Positions 10,961 to 23,300 of a DNA stretch of 64,000 nt are shown in pieces. The notes under the pieces were generated by a model, which was not told the origin of the DNA, made no database searches, and saw nothing but the letters and a program-made list of their open reading frames with translations. Within the stretch, counting starts at the first letter, position 1. Each line of letters begins with the position of its first letter. Source of the stretch: Epiperipatus broadwayi (lineage: Eukaryota > Onychophora > Udeonychophora > Euonychophora > Peripatidae); the NCBI GenBank assembly GCA_028023455.1, contig JAQFVV010006275.1, forward strand, positions 1,989,279-2,053,278, given 5' to 3'. The translations under genes were made by a program, and so were the position numbers.

Positions 10961-12424
10961 TAAAATTGTAAATATAATCTAACAAATTTAATGTCATGAT
11001 AATATAGCTGTTATCAATGTTGTTTCATATGAATATTGTTACGATCAACATTAGACAATTGCAATTGAGTTAACAATGAATTTTTTTTTGGAAATAATTA
11101 TTTACATGTTTTTAAAACTTTAAATGATTAAATTTATAATTTTACTAGGCAAGAAAATTACTCTTCAATGATGAATAGTGAGAAAAATATTTTTTATAAT
11201 ACATTTTCTTTATTTGTTTAGAAAGCATATCCTTATTTAAAGAATTTAACATAAAGAGGATTTTGATATAAGACATTCATTTATCAAAGGATGTCTGGTT
11301 GAAAGAAGTTAAATTTTATATCTAAAAAATAAAATAAATTTAAAAGAAGTAGTTTATCTTGAAGGATGATCATCATATCAGTTGAAGTCATTTGTAAAAA
11401 TTTGAACTGTTAATTAATGACTGATCTGGATAATAACTCCAACCAAGCTTTATTAATAATTGCCACAAGAGAAGACCTTTAAAATCTCTATCTAAAATTA
11501 TCCCCATCCCCAAACTGGTTTTGAGCTATTGGCTCTCCTCAGTGAGGCACTAGGGTATTCAGACACTAGATCTAAAATACCAACTTAAGAACAGCATTTA
11601 TCTGATACTTAATTAGTAAGTAGAAAATCTAAAATTTTCAGACACCTATATGTCTTCAAATCGAGCTATCTAACTCAAATAGCTATATGAGTCTGAATTA
11701 TTTCCAGCTAATATTGTATTCCACTGCACTTGATAAAAATATGGAAAAAACAGATGTAACTCAGTTTCTTATATTTATAAAAGTTATCCATGATAATTTT
11801 AATATTATTGAATAACTTATCAATGGAATTAATGAAGTTGCAGAGATCAAGAGTTGATATTTTTGGAAAAATAAAAAAAAATGTTTGGACAAGTACAAGT
11901 TGCCACGCAATGTACTCTTATGTATCTAAATATGAAATGTTAACTTAAAAAATATGGTCATTTACCACAAAAGTTTACCCACCTCTGATCTAAACCACCA
12001 ATACATCTGTTGCAATATAGAATGCTCTATTTATCATTACACATCAAGATACAATCTATGAATTCAAAACATATGTGCAACAAAATTATAATAACTGCAT
12101 GGTTAAAATAAGACAATCATTTATTTTAATTATCTTTCAATAGAATTTTTTGTACATATAAATTGTAAGAAAGTTGTTTATAATTAAATATAGAAACTGT
12201 GTGCTTGATATATTAAATTATTTTGTTTATAATTAGTAGTAATTATAAAATTTTAGCAATTTTTAAATTGGAGCATTGCAGCAGTTTAAAAAAATAAAAA
12301 ATTTGATATAACCAGATAGAACTTTGATGCATTTTTAAAAATTGGAAAATCAAATAAAACAATTCTAAATTGAGTTAAACGGATTAAATAAACAGGATTA
12401 AATAAAATATTGGAATACAGGACA
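10961..12424. other. AT-rich non-coding DNA
   Basis: Apart from the possible family A relic near 11.5 kb, this stretch is AT-rich and shows no gene, RNA or repeat that I can support. Confidence 0.45.
11498..11600 (+). repeat. Possible family A core relic
   Basis: CCCCATCCCCAAACTGGTTT ... CTCCTCAGTGAGGCACTAGG ... ACACTAGATCT resembles the family A core but is very divergent and has no arms. It may be a decayed fragment or coincidence. Confidence 0.3.
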
Positions 12425-12715
12425 AGGATTAGCAGTGCGGCACCTGAGATTAATTTTTAATTAATTTTACTGGAATCAAAATTGAGAAGATTGTAAGGTC
12501 TGTTACATATGGGAGGTGTGTGTTGGATGTAGATGGCCTCAATATTCAGATGATTAAGTCATTTCCCTGAATACAATACATTATAATCACTTTCTACAGT
12601 GAGCTCATGATTTTCCATCTCAAATGGATCTACCAAAAGATTCACTCCATACTTGGCCACAAGGTTTGCATACTCCCGACTCCTTGCATGTGAGATCTTT
12701 GATTTGTTGTATGTA
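12425..12715 (-). pseudogene. Unidentified coding-like relic
   Basis: On the minus strand, 12710 down to 12559 is open for about 50 codons with a balanced, non-AT-biased composition (it includes REYANLVAKYG and DPFEMENHELTV). It is stopped by a TGA, and the same frame is open again for about 30 codons (includes HLNIEAIYIQHTPP). This base composition differs sharply from its surroundings. It may be a fragment of a transposon polyprotein; a link to the C-terminal region of a Penelope-like element is only a guess. No start codon or splice sites were assigned. Confidence 0.3.
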
Positions 12716-13929
12716 AATTATGTAATATTTTTATTCAAAATTTATTATTGATAAAAGAAAAAGAACATATTATTTTAATGATTATTGGGAAAAGCAATAT
12801 TGCTTCATTGATTTTAAAAGCAAGTGCATATACTTATTATGCAGTAATAATATCACAACCCCTTAGTAATATTGAAAAACATTTCAAAACTGTTCTATGA
12901 ATTTTGATCCTGACTGGATGATTCAGTGATTTCTGAAATAAAGAAAAAAGTTTTTTTTCTTTAAAATTTTATATTATTTAATGACATTTTTTTTTTTTTT
13001 TTTACTAGACCACTTCAATAATCTAAAACATTAATGACGAATCGCCTTGTTTAAAATATCGCATATCGCATTTGCTAGCAATTAAAGAAAAGCCATACAA
13101 ATTCATTTTCTTAAAAATGTAAAAATGAAACAAATAGTCTTAACTACAAATACAATATAGTTATTAGCAAGAAGTAGAATTGAAGTGATTGACATTTGTT
13201 TGGCGAGATAATTAGAAAGTGATATGGAAAAATGTATTTTCTTTTTGCTGCAACGGGATGAATCAAGATATAACAGATAAATCACAATTAGCAATTTGCA
13301 TGATGTTAATGTTTAATGATTTTTTTACATACAATAATTTTTTTTTTTAACTTCTGTCATTGAAGAGGTACATTGGGGGGGGGGGGTATATATTTTTTAT
13401 TTTTGAAAATTATGCAACAGATAAAAAATTACCAATACAAAAACTAACGTCCTTTACTACTGATTGTGTACTTGCAATGACTGTTAAGAAAAAGAGACTT
13501 ATTGCTTTATATAGACAAGGTTCTTTATTTTCCTAAATTTATATCATATAACTATATGTAATGTTAATTATATTAAAAATTATTTTCATAAGACCAGGAA
13601 CAAAGCAATTTATTAAAATTACTTTTTGAAGATAATGACATTCAATTCATCAACCTTATTTTATGTGCAGGCAAGGTGGCTTTAATAAAATACTTAGCTG
13701 ATTTATCTTTTTGTCAAAAATTAAAGAATTTATTGCATTAATTAGAAAACAGATTAATTAATTGATTTCAAATTTCTGACAGATGTAATGACAAAATTTG
13801 ATGCATTAAATCTAAAATTGTAAGAGAGAAATTACCAGTTCACTAATACCATTAGTGTAGTAATGGCATTCAAATGTAAGTTGATTATTGAAATCCTGTC
13901 TAATAAAAAAATTATGTCCTAAATATAAA
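12716..13929. other. AT-rich non-coding DNA with a G12 run
   Basis: AT-rich sequence with an uninterrupted G12 run at 13375-13386 that abruptly interrupts the AT background. A minus-strand open frame at 13103-13294 is short and without motifs. No gene is supported. Confidence 0.45.
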
Positions 13930-14345
13930 CATCATATGATTACTATTTCTTATGCTTGCTCTTAACTGTTATTAAAACAGACAAAACTCTCTATACTTAT
14001 TGTCACTCAATGCAAGTCAGAGTAAGCAATGAATGAATATATAAGCTGATGAGCTTGGATTGAAAATATTATAGTGTTTTCAATTTGAGTCTCATAGTTT
14101 TGTAGTTAAGTAGAAATAAAAGGTGGCCACTGGAGGGTTGCATTAGATCCTAAGATCTAAGTGCAGTGCTCTCCGATCCAAGGCTACTCACTGAGAAAGG
14201 CCACGAGCCAGAAACTAGTCTGGGGATATTGGATGAGTAGGCACTAGATGGGGAATTTATGCACAAGCCTTCTGGCATCCATTGATTACTCTGGCTTGCA
14301 CTAAGTGGCAATACATATAAAGAGTTTTGCCTATCGTAAATATAA
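13930..14345. repeat. Family A foldback MITE, copy 2
   Basis: The left arm (CATATGATTACTATTTCTTA ... CTTAACTGTTATTAAAACAG ... AAAACTCTCTATACTTATTG) is separated from the core by unrelated sequence at about 14040-14120. The core is in reverse orientation relative to copy 1 (CTAAGTGCAGTGCTCTCCGA ... CTAGTCTGGGGATATTGGAT ... TTATGCACAAGCCTTCTGGC), followed by the right arm (GATTACTCTGGCTTGCACTA ... AAGAGTTTTGCC). The minus-strand open frame at 14150-14392 reads this core and is not a gene. Confidence 0.8.
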
Positions 14346-15099
14346 CACATGTTAGTGAGAATTTGAATAATGAACATTTTACTGCACATCATATTTAAAA
14401 ATTGTTAATATATTATTAGAAGAGTTTTCTTTCAGGTTTGAAGATTTTGTGATATTAAAGTCTTTTGTAAGATTTTTCATAAACCCATTTAATGTTTCTG
14501 AAAATAATATACTTACTCTAATTTCAACATATTTCAAACTTAATAAGAACTGGAATTAGAAATAATAAATTTACAAAATGATATTACTTTAGATGCACAT
14601 AATGATTAACTGTTTGGGAACTTGGAGAAAATAGTTATCCTATTTTAAATAATATGCGTTAAAATTTTTTTCATATTGTGCCATGACATATAATTGTAAG
14701 TGTATGGGTTTTTTTTTTATATTTGAAAACATTAAACAAGCCATATAGATTTGCATTTAGATAATTCCTTAAGAATAGGTATTTAAAATATATCCTCAAT
14801 TATGATAAATTAGAACATGTATAATTTCAAATATCACACTGAATCAGTCGGTACAGATATATACGCACACACACAAGCAATGTAAACACTCTGTTTTTTC
14901 TCACTTTCAACTTATGATAAAAAATAGATATAGTTTTCTTTCAATACTTTATAAAATACACTGTAAAATAAAATGTTAATATTTCTGATTAAATAGTTTA
15001 AGGCTTTCATATAATCTACTATAATAATATTCTCTAAAAATAAAATATAAATCATCACTAATATGCCATTTTAAATCTCAATAAATGATTTCTACTTGT
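14346..15099. other. AT-rich non-coding DNA
   Basis: AT-rich DNA with a short CACACACA run near 14870. No gene or repeat could be supported. Confidence 0.45.
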
Positions 15100-15565
15100 A
15101 TATGCCGCGGGGGTAATTAAAAGGGGTTTATTTTAAATTATAACTGTAGTAAAAGTTAAAAGCTTATAGAAATGATTTTTGAGAAAGATTAAATGCTCGA
15201 CTTTTAAACTAATGTAAATTAGATTGTTCTCTTAAAACACGCACACACGTATGCATCAAAGGTGTGAATAAGTATTTTTATTTTTTTAACTGAGATTGCA
15301 ATATGAGATTGCCTAAACCTAAGATTGCCTCAAGCATATGGATTGAGTGAACATTACGTAGGACACGGACCCTAACGACAACTCAAAGAATATTGAACTC
15401 TGGGTGGAGATTCGATCCTCAGATAATATCCAACCCATATAAATATCAAGCAAAATCTAAAGAGATTATTCATTCATTCATTCATTCATTCAGTAATCAT
15501 CGCATTTTTCATTTTGTTTGTGCTATCCGATTTATTCAATATGATCGCAATGAAATCACTATTTA

Positions 15566-15619
15566 GAGCGTCGATCGTCATGATGGGCTAGGAAACCCTT
15601 CAGTGATTGATCGACGCTC
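15566..15619. repeat. Perfect 11-bp inverted repeat
   Basis: GAGCGTCGATC at 15566-15576 and its exact reverse complement GATCGACGCTC at 15609-15619 enclose 32 bp. The arms contain two CpGs each in a CpG-poor genome. Function is unknown. Confidence 0.8.
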
Positions 15620-16428
15620 CGCTGCCAGAACATCTCCATAGCTATGAATGCTCAACAACAGTACCATCCGAAAATAGTGCTCCAACCAGTCCAATAATGT
15701 TGTTCCGTTTGAAATACATGAATCGTCCAAACCTACTACGCTGAACTTTAAAAAAAATGAATAACCTCGTATTATGGAAAACATCATCTACCATGTTCGA
15801 ACCCTCACCAAATTAGAAGCAGCGGAAGACTAAGCAAAAATCCTAGGTAAACACTTTATTTTATAATGCTTTCATTCATTCTTTACGTAAACTTTAAAAG
15901 GCAATCTCATAATTAATTAAATTCGACTTTCGTAAATCAAACTATAAAATGATCCGTAATTCCTCATATTTAAAACTTATTAATTTAATCTCAACCTTCG
16001 TAAATCAAATACTATGCAATTCCTCATATTTAAATCTTAGGACTTTTCAATTATGAACTTTGACCTTAATTATTATCTTATAATCTATAACACACCTAAT
16101 TTCAAAATATAAAAGGAAATATGTATTTTATCATCCATGTTTATTATGCGTAATATGTTCTTTTCTGTGCGAGTGCGTGAATGCACGTATGTGCGTGTAA
16201 ATAAAACTGTTAATCAATGTTGCTTTTTTTTTTTTATATTCAATAAATTTTTTTTAGTATTTAAACAAGTCGAGCATTTCTCAAATCATTTCCTATAATT
16301 AAATCTATATATTTTTTTTTTTGTTTTGATTATTAATAAAGTTAGCATTTATTCATGCAATTAATTATTTTACTTTAGATTCATCTTTCTTATCCTTCTT
16401 TTGTTTGTTTCTTTTAAAATGTCATTTA

Positions 16429-16458
16429 TAAACATCGTGCCGTAAGTCACGATGTTTA
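16429..16458. repeat. Perfect 11-bp stem, 8-nt loop hairpin
   Basis: TAAACATCGTG (16429-16439) pairs perfectly with CACGATGTTTA (16448-16458) around the loop CCGTAAGT. The loop contains GTAAGT, a perfect plus-strand 5' splice-site core. Whether that is chance is not known. Confidence 0.85.
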
Positions 16459-16639
16459 CTTATTATGTAATTAAGATAGGTTTAAGAGTTGGGAGGGCCT
16501 ATTAATAGTAAATGTAAATAAATGTCAATAAAGCTAGTGTAAATAATTCTACAGGACTGTATGATAAAGGGGGGGATGATATTATAAGCTTCTAATTGTT
16601 TTTTTTTAATGATACATAAACCGAACATCCGTATTAGTT

Positions 16640-16850
16640 GCAAATAACCAATGACCCGGTCCAATGCTTGGACCGATCTGTTAATCAACCAAGCTTCTTC
16701 TCCATTGGTTAGTATTGTGTCTTTTACCAGAATAATAATCTTGAAAACAATTACATCGCGACCCTGAGTGACCCTATTGGTCCATGCTGGGAGTTTGAGC
16801 TTATGGGCGGGGATTAGACTTCGAAATCGTTTTGATATGACGTAAGGTGA
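16640..16850. promoter_or_regulatory. Candidate core promoter: four CCAAT boxes, GC box, CRE
   Basis: CCAAT at 16648-16652 and 16661-16665 on plus, the reverse ATTGG at 16704-16708 and 16776-16780, a GC box GGGCGGGG at 16805-16812, and TGACGTAA (CRE/ATF-like) at 16838-16845. Multiple spaced CCAAT boxes with one GC box are typical of NF-Y/Sp-driven metazoan promoters. Direction is ambiguous because CCAAT boxes occur in both orientations. No first exon could be assigned with confidence on either side. The overlapping minus-strand open frame at 16482-16688 shows no family motif. Confidence 0.5.
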
Positions 16851-16900
16851 TGCGAGAAATTAAATTGTAAATTAAATCATCGTATCTGGCGCTCCCTTGT

Positions 16901-17429
16901 GTTGATAATGAACAACTATTGATATAAGAAAATAAATAAATCTTTACGCTATGTCATGTTTATTTTGAAGCTCTCAATCTCTTTTATATACGGTTTAATA
17001 GGGAACCGGGTAAAGGGTACAATATATAAATTATATTAAGTGTGACACAACAAAATAAAGTTAAAAATGTTAATGTTGTCATTTTTAATATCTAATCCTA
17101 AATTGTCAGTAAACTAGATACATATGATATTATGTACTCTTGGTGATTCATAGCAAAAAGGTTGCCAACCACTAATGTAAGGCTTCACATTGCACCAGAC
17201 ACTGTATATTCTTTGTATAAAGGATACTTTAAACAATATCTAGAGAAATATTAAATAATTTTTATGGATATAAGCTTTGGATTCCTTGAAAAATATGTGG
17301 ATAATATTGACTTTTTATGCACTGTTTAAGAATGACTGGATTGTTGAGTTTCTATAAATATTTAAATAAGTAATTAGGAAGTATATCATTTATGTTCTTT
17401 ATTACTTTTTATAATGATTTTTATAACCC
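16901..17429. other. AT-rich non-coding DNA
   Basis: AT-rich interval. Nothing recognised apart from ordinary short A/T runs. Confidence 0.4.
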
Positions 17430-17980
17430 ACTATTGACAGTTTCAATTGCCCCAGCAATCTTCTTCAGAACTATAACAATTACAATACAGATACATGAAT
17501 ATATATAATTTTACATTTTATATATATATACTATATCTTATAATAATTATTTATACACCTACATATATTTTTATATATCTCTATATATGTTATACATTTT
17601 AGTCTTTTCTATATTTACCAATCAATACTTCCTATAATCGTATATATATATTATTTTTATTTCATTTATTTTTTATTTTATTCTTAATTTAATATTTATC
17701 TCTAACATTATATATTCATACTTTTATATTTTACATTACTATTATTCATTATATCAACATTCAATATGTATAATTTTCTTTAAACTATAATATTTTTTTA
17801 ACATATATATTATATCTACCTTCTATTTATATTTCCAAATCTTAACTGCTAAATTTAAATTTTTAAATTTCACCATTATATTTTAGTAGCTCCCTCTTTC
17901 TATTTTTTATATAATTAAATCTATTAAAGAACATAGATGATATTAATATTATATGGATTTGGCAGTGCAATAGGAAAGAT
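17430..17980. repeat. Family C foldback repeat, degraded copy (C2)
   Basis: Starts with TTTCAATTGCCCCAGCAATC and TTCTTCAGAACTATAAC, which match the inner arm of C1. It ends with ATTAATATTATATGGATTTG GCAGTGCAATAGGAAAGAT, which matches the outer right flank of C1. The middle is an extended TATA-rich low-complexity stretch in place of the second inner arm. Confidence 0.65.
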
Positions 17981-18829
17981 AAAGTTATAATAGAAGATGT
18001 CTAACCCTCTTCTATTTCTCAAAGAAATATTTGATTACAGGAATTTTACTTTGGAATATTATCATTTGGAAAGATAATAGTTATCTGAATGTTTGCATCA
18101 TGAGATGAACAAAATTCTCCATAAAGTTATGTTCTGCAGTTGAGATGGATTCATGCAGATTTGTCCATATGATAATTCCATCTTCATGTTATACCGTTGG
18201 AAAAAAGCCATGTGGCTAATAGGCTTTTTAAAAAAAAAATAGTTAAAAATAAAGTTTACAGTACTCAGGAAAAATTGCAATTCATTAAGGAAGTCATACT
18301 TTAAGTCATCCAGTGTCTTTGAAATAGCATCTTGGTCATAAATGTTCAACTTGTGAAGTTTACAATTAATTGATATTATTCGACTTCTGAAATGATTTGC
18401 ATTACTATGATTTCATGCGTATTGTCTGAAAGCGTTCTCAGTAAGTGTGGATTTTAAATCATAGTTGATTCTATCATGTTACATTCTTTTTACATTTATT
18501 GGATACAATCGTCATCTTTAAAATCAACAAAACATTAAACAATTGGATTTGAAGGTTTCAACTAATTGGGCATCAATAATTTGTAATATGTGCAATGTAT
18601 AAAACTAATGCCAATTTTCTGTTTGATACATCTTCCCACCATCTTGCAGTTTTATTATAAATAAATAATAAATATTATGGGTACTTTGATTTCAAATGAT
18701 GTTCTTCATTAAGTTCTCAAATCACTTTTTTTTTTTGATTTCAAATGTTCTTAAAAGTTGTTAATGTCCAAATCATACATATTTGAATGTCTTGTTTAAA
18801 ATTATATTGTTTTTACTTTTATTTATTTT
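17981..18829. other. AT-rich DNA with an unassigned open frame
   Basis: A minus-strand open frame at 18098-18349 (83 codons) has a more mixed composition than most (contains DAISKTLDDLKYDFL) but is broken by a Phe/Lys low-complexity run and shows no motif I recognise. It may be a transposon relic. The rest is AT-rich with nothing supported. Confidence 0.35.
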
Positions 18830-19098
18830 TAGTCCTGCAACACGGAGCATATATTAGACCTACTGCACCTGTTGACATTCGTAACAATCTCCTGATAACT
18901 TTGTAAATCTTGCCAAAATACCATGTACAAGATCTGTGTATACGTTGTTTTGTTTTGTTTTTTTGCCAAAAAAAATCATATATAAGATCTGTAAACATGT
19001 TATTTTGGTCAGATCCCAAGATTACAAAGTTATCAACAGATTGATATGAATATGATCAGGTGCAGGAGGTCTAATACATGCTCCGTGTTACAGTTCTA
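18830..19098. mobile_element. Mariner-type MITE flanked by TA
   Basis: The unit at 18832-19096 is about 265 bp with roughly 90-bp imperfect inverted arms. The left arm runs GTCCTGCAACACGGAGCATA ... GACCTACTGCACCTG ... ATAACTTTGTAAATCTTG. The right arm reads back CAAGATTACAAAGTTATCAA ... CAGGTGCAGGAGGTC ... TGCTCCGTGTTACAG. Both ends are flanked by TA (18830-18831 and 19097-19098), which matches Tc1/mariner TA target duplication. The minus-strand open frame at 18819-19019 reads through the arm and is not a gene. Confidence 0.8.
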
Positions 19099-20184
19099 AT
19101 ACCAAATTACCATATTATGTTGGTACATATTTCTATTTCTAAATTACATGATCTCAAAAATATAGTGCTAATATAAAATGTATCTATTATTTTATCTAAT
19201 CTCTCTCTATATATTAAAGTAGAACATAAATAACATTTTATTGAATAAAATATATAATTTAATTTTAAAATATTTTAATTTAATTTTAAAAAATATAATT
19301 TTATTTTTTCTAAGTAATTAATGTAAATTCTTTAACTTAATGGTTTTTTTTTTTTGATTCTACCTTCAAACTTCATTAATCACAGTGCAAATAAGATTGT
19401 TTCAACTAGTAATTACTTTTACTTAAAATGCTGTAAAAAAAAAAAAACTGCAATCAAAAAAAGAATTGCTTTGAAGCAAAAATTATTTTTTAAGTTCAAT
19501 CATGTATATTGTAATCAAATTTAATGAAATCTTTTTCTGATGTCTTGTATTCATCATCAGTTTTCTGGATGTGTCTGTAAAAGCAGACTATGCCACAATT
19601 TCATAGCAGTGTGAGTAATAGAATACTTAGAATTACTATTTATAACCTAAGATCAAAGCAAAATTTGACAAACAACTATTACAAAACATTATCTTATGAA
19701 AAAGATCATCAGTAAAAAAAAGTTTAAGAAATATTGTTCTAAAGTAACTTCTATATTAGCCATAGAAAGTTATATAAGCATAAGCTTCAACAATAGACAT
19801 TGATTAACGGTACCTAAAGACTTTTGTAATGGCTAAATTATATGTCAAATTCAAACTCAACAGCAATGTTAAAATATCAGTAAGCTAATTGCTAAGGTTT
19901 TACTGTAGTTGTCCCAAAATAATGAACTACAGTGTATTTGAAGAATATCATTATAATCCACTAAATAATTTATTATTGACATAAATTAATAATATACTAT
20001 GATTGTAGTGTTCAATCTGATTATTGCAAAAAAATTGTTAATCAGTCATGTGATTATTTATACTAAACATACTAATGTGTAGTATCATTGAAAAATATTT
20101 TTGATTTATATGCCTTACAATAAATCAATGGTATGGTTGAAATGCTTGCTTATGATTTTGTTATCTGATTGATTGCCATGTGTG
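19099..20184. other. AT-rich non-coding DNA
   Basis: AT-rich sequence with A13-type runs near 19435. No gene or repeat could be supported. Confidence 0.4.
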
Positions 20185-20310
20185 ATTTAGTGCACTTATT
20201 AATATCAGACTTTGGAGAGCAAGATCCACAGATTGATTCCAGTTTTAGCATTACCAGTTTTCAAACTTTTTATGAACTCCCACATAATAAAGTCATTTAA
20301 TTATTTATTT
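20185..20310 (+). repeat. tRNA-derived SINE, family D, copy 2
   Basis: The head (GATTTAGTGCACTTATTAAT, then CAGACTTTGGAGAGCAAGAT, then the box B-like AGATTGATTCCAG) and the tail (CAAACTTTTTATGAACTCCC) match the other family D copies in order and spacing. Confidence 0.7.
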
Positions 20311-23300
20311 ATTAGATTGATTAAAACAACAATTTTGGAATTATTTTAAAGCAACAGAAATGCATATCAAATCAATGTATGATATCAATTTTTTTTTTAA
20401 ATATTTTTTTGTTAATTGGATAGTAATACTCAATAAATTTTACAAGTGCAGTGTTTAAATTGTAACTATATAGAAGGTAATTAATTCTCTTTACCGGTGC
20501 CATTAAACAGGTTGTTAAAACTTCAAGGATACTCACACCCCAGCTACAAAATAGAGACTTTAAGGAAATAAGAGTGGCCATCTTATTTCTGAACTTAAAT
20601 GTTATTATATGAGTCAATCTTAAGTGTCTAGAATTGAGAACAAGAATATATAAATCATTCACTGTAAATCTATTTTTTATTTTAATATTCTTATTAGCAC
20701 TTCTGAAATATTAAACTTTATTTTGTGCCAACATTAGATGATCTTATTTCCTTAAAGTATGTTTTATTTTCATTGCAATTCATGAGTCAAATGATTTAAA
20801 TAATACTGATGAGTTAATAGTATTTATTTTGTTTGGTATTTCAAGATTACTGGAGTAAAGAAGAACTTTTGAAAGTAATCAATCATTGGGAAGGCAAGAA
20901 ATGTTTTTGTGACATGTTATGAATTTATGTAATAATATCAATTTTCTCTTTAAACTAATTTCCATTAATATTGATAAGGTGGGTACAGTGGTAGGTTACA
21001 AATTAGGCTTAATTCGTTTTACAAGAACAATTTCTACATGCATTAACATATCACTATATTATCTTCTAACAAGTTTCGTGTGACAAAAAAATTAAATACA
21101 AAAAAATGTTTTAGATGTTACATCTAAAATTTTCAACTCTGTTCAATAAAAACCATTTTAAAGACGATTATTTAAATTATAAATTGAAAATGAAGAGCTT
21201 CAAGTTGTAGAATAACATTCACTGATTAAGCAAAAGTACATTTCTGAAAAGATTTCTTGTGTTAATTAAAAATATAATTGTTTTTCATTAAAGACGAGAT
21301 ATTTATCCCCAACTGAATGATAAAAAATGCTTATTAAATTTGCCATTTTTATTACATCTCTGCAAAAAACTAATTTATTTTTGTTTTTCATTTTTATCAA
21401 CGTTATTATTAAGTAAGTTTTGAAAACAAATTAATTTATAATCTAATATTCTTATTTTCTACCTAGGATTTATATCATGCAGAAACTTTGAAGAATTTCT
21501 AATTTTGCAAAAAAAAAAGAAAAAACTATTGTTAATAATGATGGTGAATAATTTATACAGTTATTTCAATGTAACTTTTAAATATAGAATAATTTTAAAT
21601 ATTTAGAGAAGCTATAATTTTCAGACCAATGTATTATAATGTGAAATTGATGAATAAATTTAAAAATAATAATTTTAAACATATTTAAATTATTTTATGA
21701 TAATTGTCATATTTTCAAAACTTGATTATTTTTGTGGTATATCAGCTTTATGGAGCATTCAATATTTAATATTATTTATTATGTAATCTCATGTTATTGT
21801 GATAAATTGCATTATTGACAAATGCATAAAAAAAACAAATATACCACATTCAACAGTTAGAATTAAAATGGGAAGAATGGATTAATAGGTTGTTTGATAG
21901 TCATGTGACATTCAAGTATTAGAAATGATTTCAGTCAAGAATTTTTAATTCCTAAGTATATTATCCCACTACAGCATAGTGCATTAAAAGCAGTCTTTTT
22001 GTTTGTTTAATCCAAGTATTGTTAAACTTGATGGATAATGTAATGATGTTTTCATACATGTTGTCATGGAAATCAAATTTAATTTTCATAACTTTTATGC
22101 TATTTTCATCTAGGAAAACTTTAGTTACATTTTCTATTAATATTTTATATCAATTAATCAAAAAGTTGAGAAATTTTTGATATTAATTCCAGGACATATG
22201 GTCATTTTCCAAGTAAATCATTCTTATAAAATTGTTCATTTTACTTACTTAATTTTATTTATGATTATCAATCACAAACATCTAAATATTGTAAATTTTT
22301 CAAATCTTTAATTATTTAAATAGTAATAGAATTTTTTCTGTTCTATTTCTGCTCATGAAAACTAAAAGGGAATGACTATAATTTAAAGATTAATATCAAA
22401 AATGGGGGGGGGGGTCCATTTTGATTATAAGAAAACAGTAATGTATAATTATTAATATATATTATAGCCATGTGGAGCCACATTGTATATTAAAGGTGAA
22501 TATTAAATATAAAAGCTAATAATTAACAGCATGTTAATTGTTGAAACCCTCAGTCAGTAAAAGATTAAACTATAAAATATTAATTGATAGCAAAAGTTGT
22601 ATACTAAGAATAAATATTTTCTTCATTATGAAACCTCACTAAATAAAGTGTTATTCTTAGATTCATTTACATTTTCTGTCAAACCAATATTCTATACAGA
22701 AATAAAAAAAAAAAGTTTTGTTAACTGATAGTAAAAATTAGTTTTGGAAAGGGGGAGAGAAAATAGTTTTATTAAGTTTATCAGCTTCATGATAAAAGTT
22801 TAAAATCACAGTATAAGTTTGTAGTATTAAAAGAAAAAAAAAATGTTCTCTTATCTTTTTCTGTATTTCCAATCATGAACAATCATCATAATTTTTTTTC
22901 TCTGTTTTTAGCAAAAAATGGACTTTAATAATAATTGTAAAGAGGTTTTTTTTGTGTGTGTTAATTAATATGTTTATTGATAAACACATTATGGATCTTG
23001 AATGAAAGAATAACAAAAAGATTGTCATATTCTCAACAATCCATCCAGTCTACAGTTTGAAGAGATTACAAGCATGGACTCATATATTTTATTCTGAAAA
23101 CCATGGAAACACATATATATGCGCTAAAAATTAAAAAGTAAAAAACTGTGCAATATAAATCAACTAAACAATGGTTTTGCACACACATGCAATAAATATT
23201 AAATGAATGGCTTGCATGGAAAAATAAATGAATTATTCTTGTTCTAGCTTTATCATATATAAATAGTTAAACATGCTGTACCAAAGAAAAAGAGAATGGT

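Larger units (their letters stand above)
15100..16900. promoter_or_regulatory. CpG-containing region with candidate promoter
   Basis: CpG dinucleotides, nearly absent elsewhere, are clustered here. Examples are GCCGCGGGGG near 15103, many CpGs over 15350-15840, and CGCG near 16758. The stretch holds a (CATT)n tract near 15470-15490 and short inverted repeats at 15566-15619 and 16429-16458. It also has possible box B-like motifs (ATTCGATCC near 15410 on plus, GGTTCGAAC near 15800 on minus), with no convincing full tRNA. A minus-strand open frame at 15578-15787 has a balanced composition (includes GDVLAAERRSITEGF) but no recognised domain. The CpG retention suggests an unmethylated regulatory island or a younger insertion. 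Confidence 0.5.

Noticed and set aside
15355-15440. Possible tRNA or SINE (ATTCGATCC box B-like motif)
   Set aside because: No matching box A at tRNA spacing and no acceptor pairing could be drawn.
20372-20662. 96-codon minus-strand frame
   Set aside because: No recognised domain, ends in a Lys/Ile/Phe low-complexity tail, and nothing in the flanks supports a gene.
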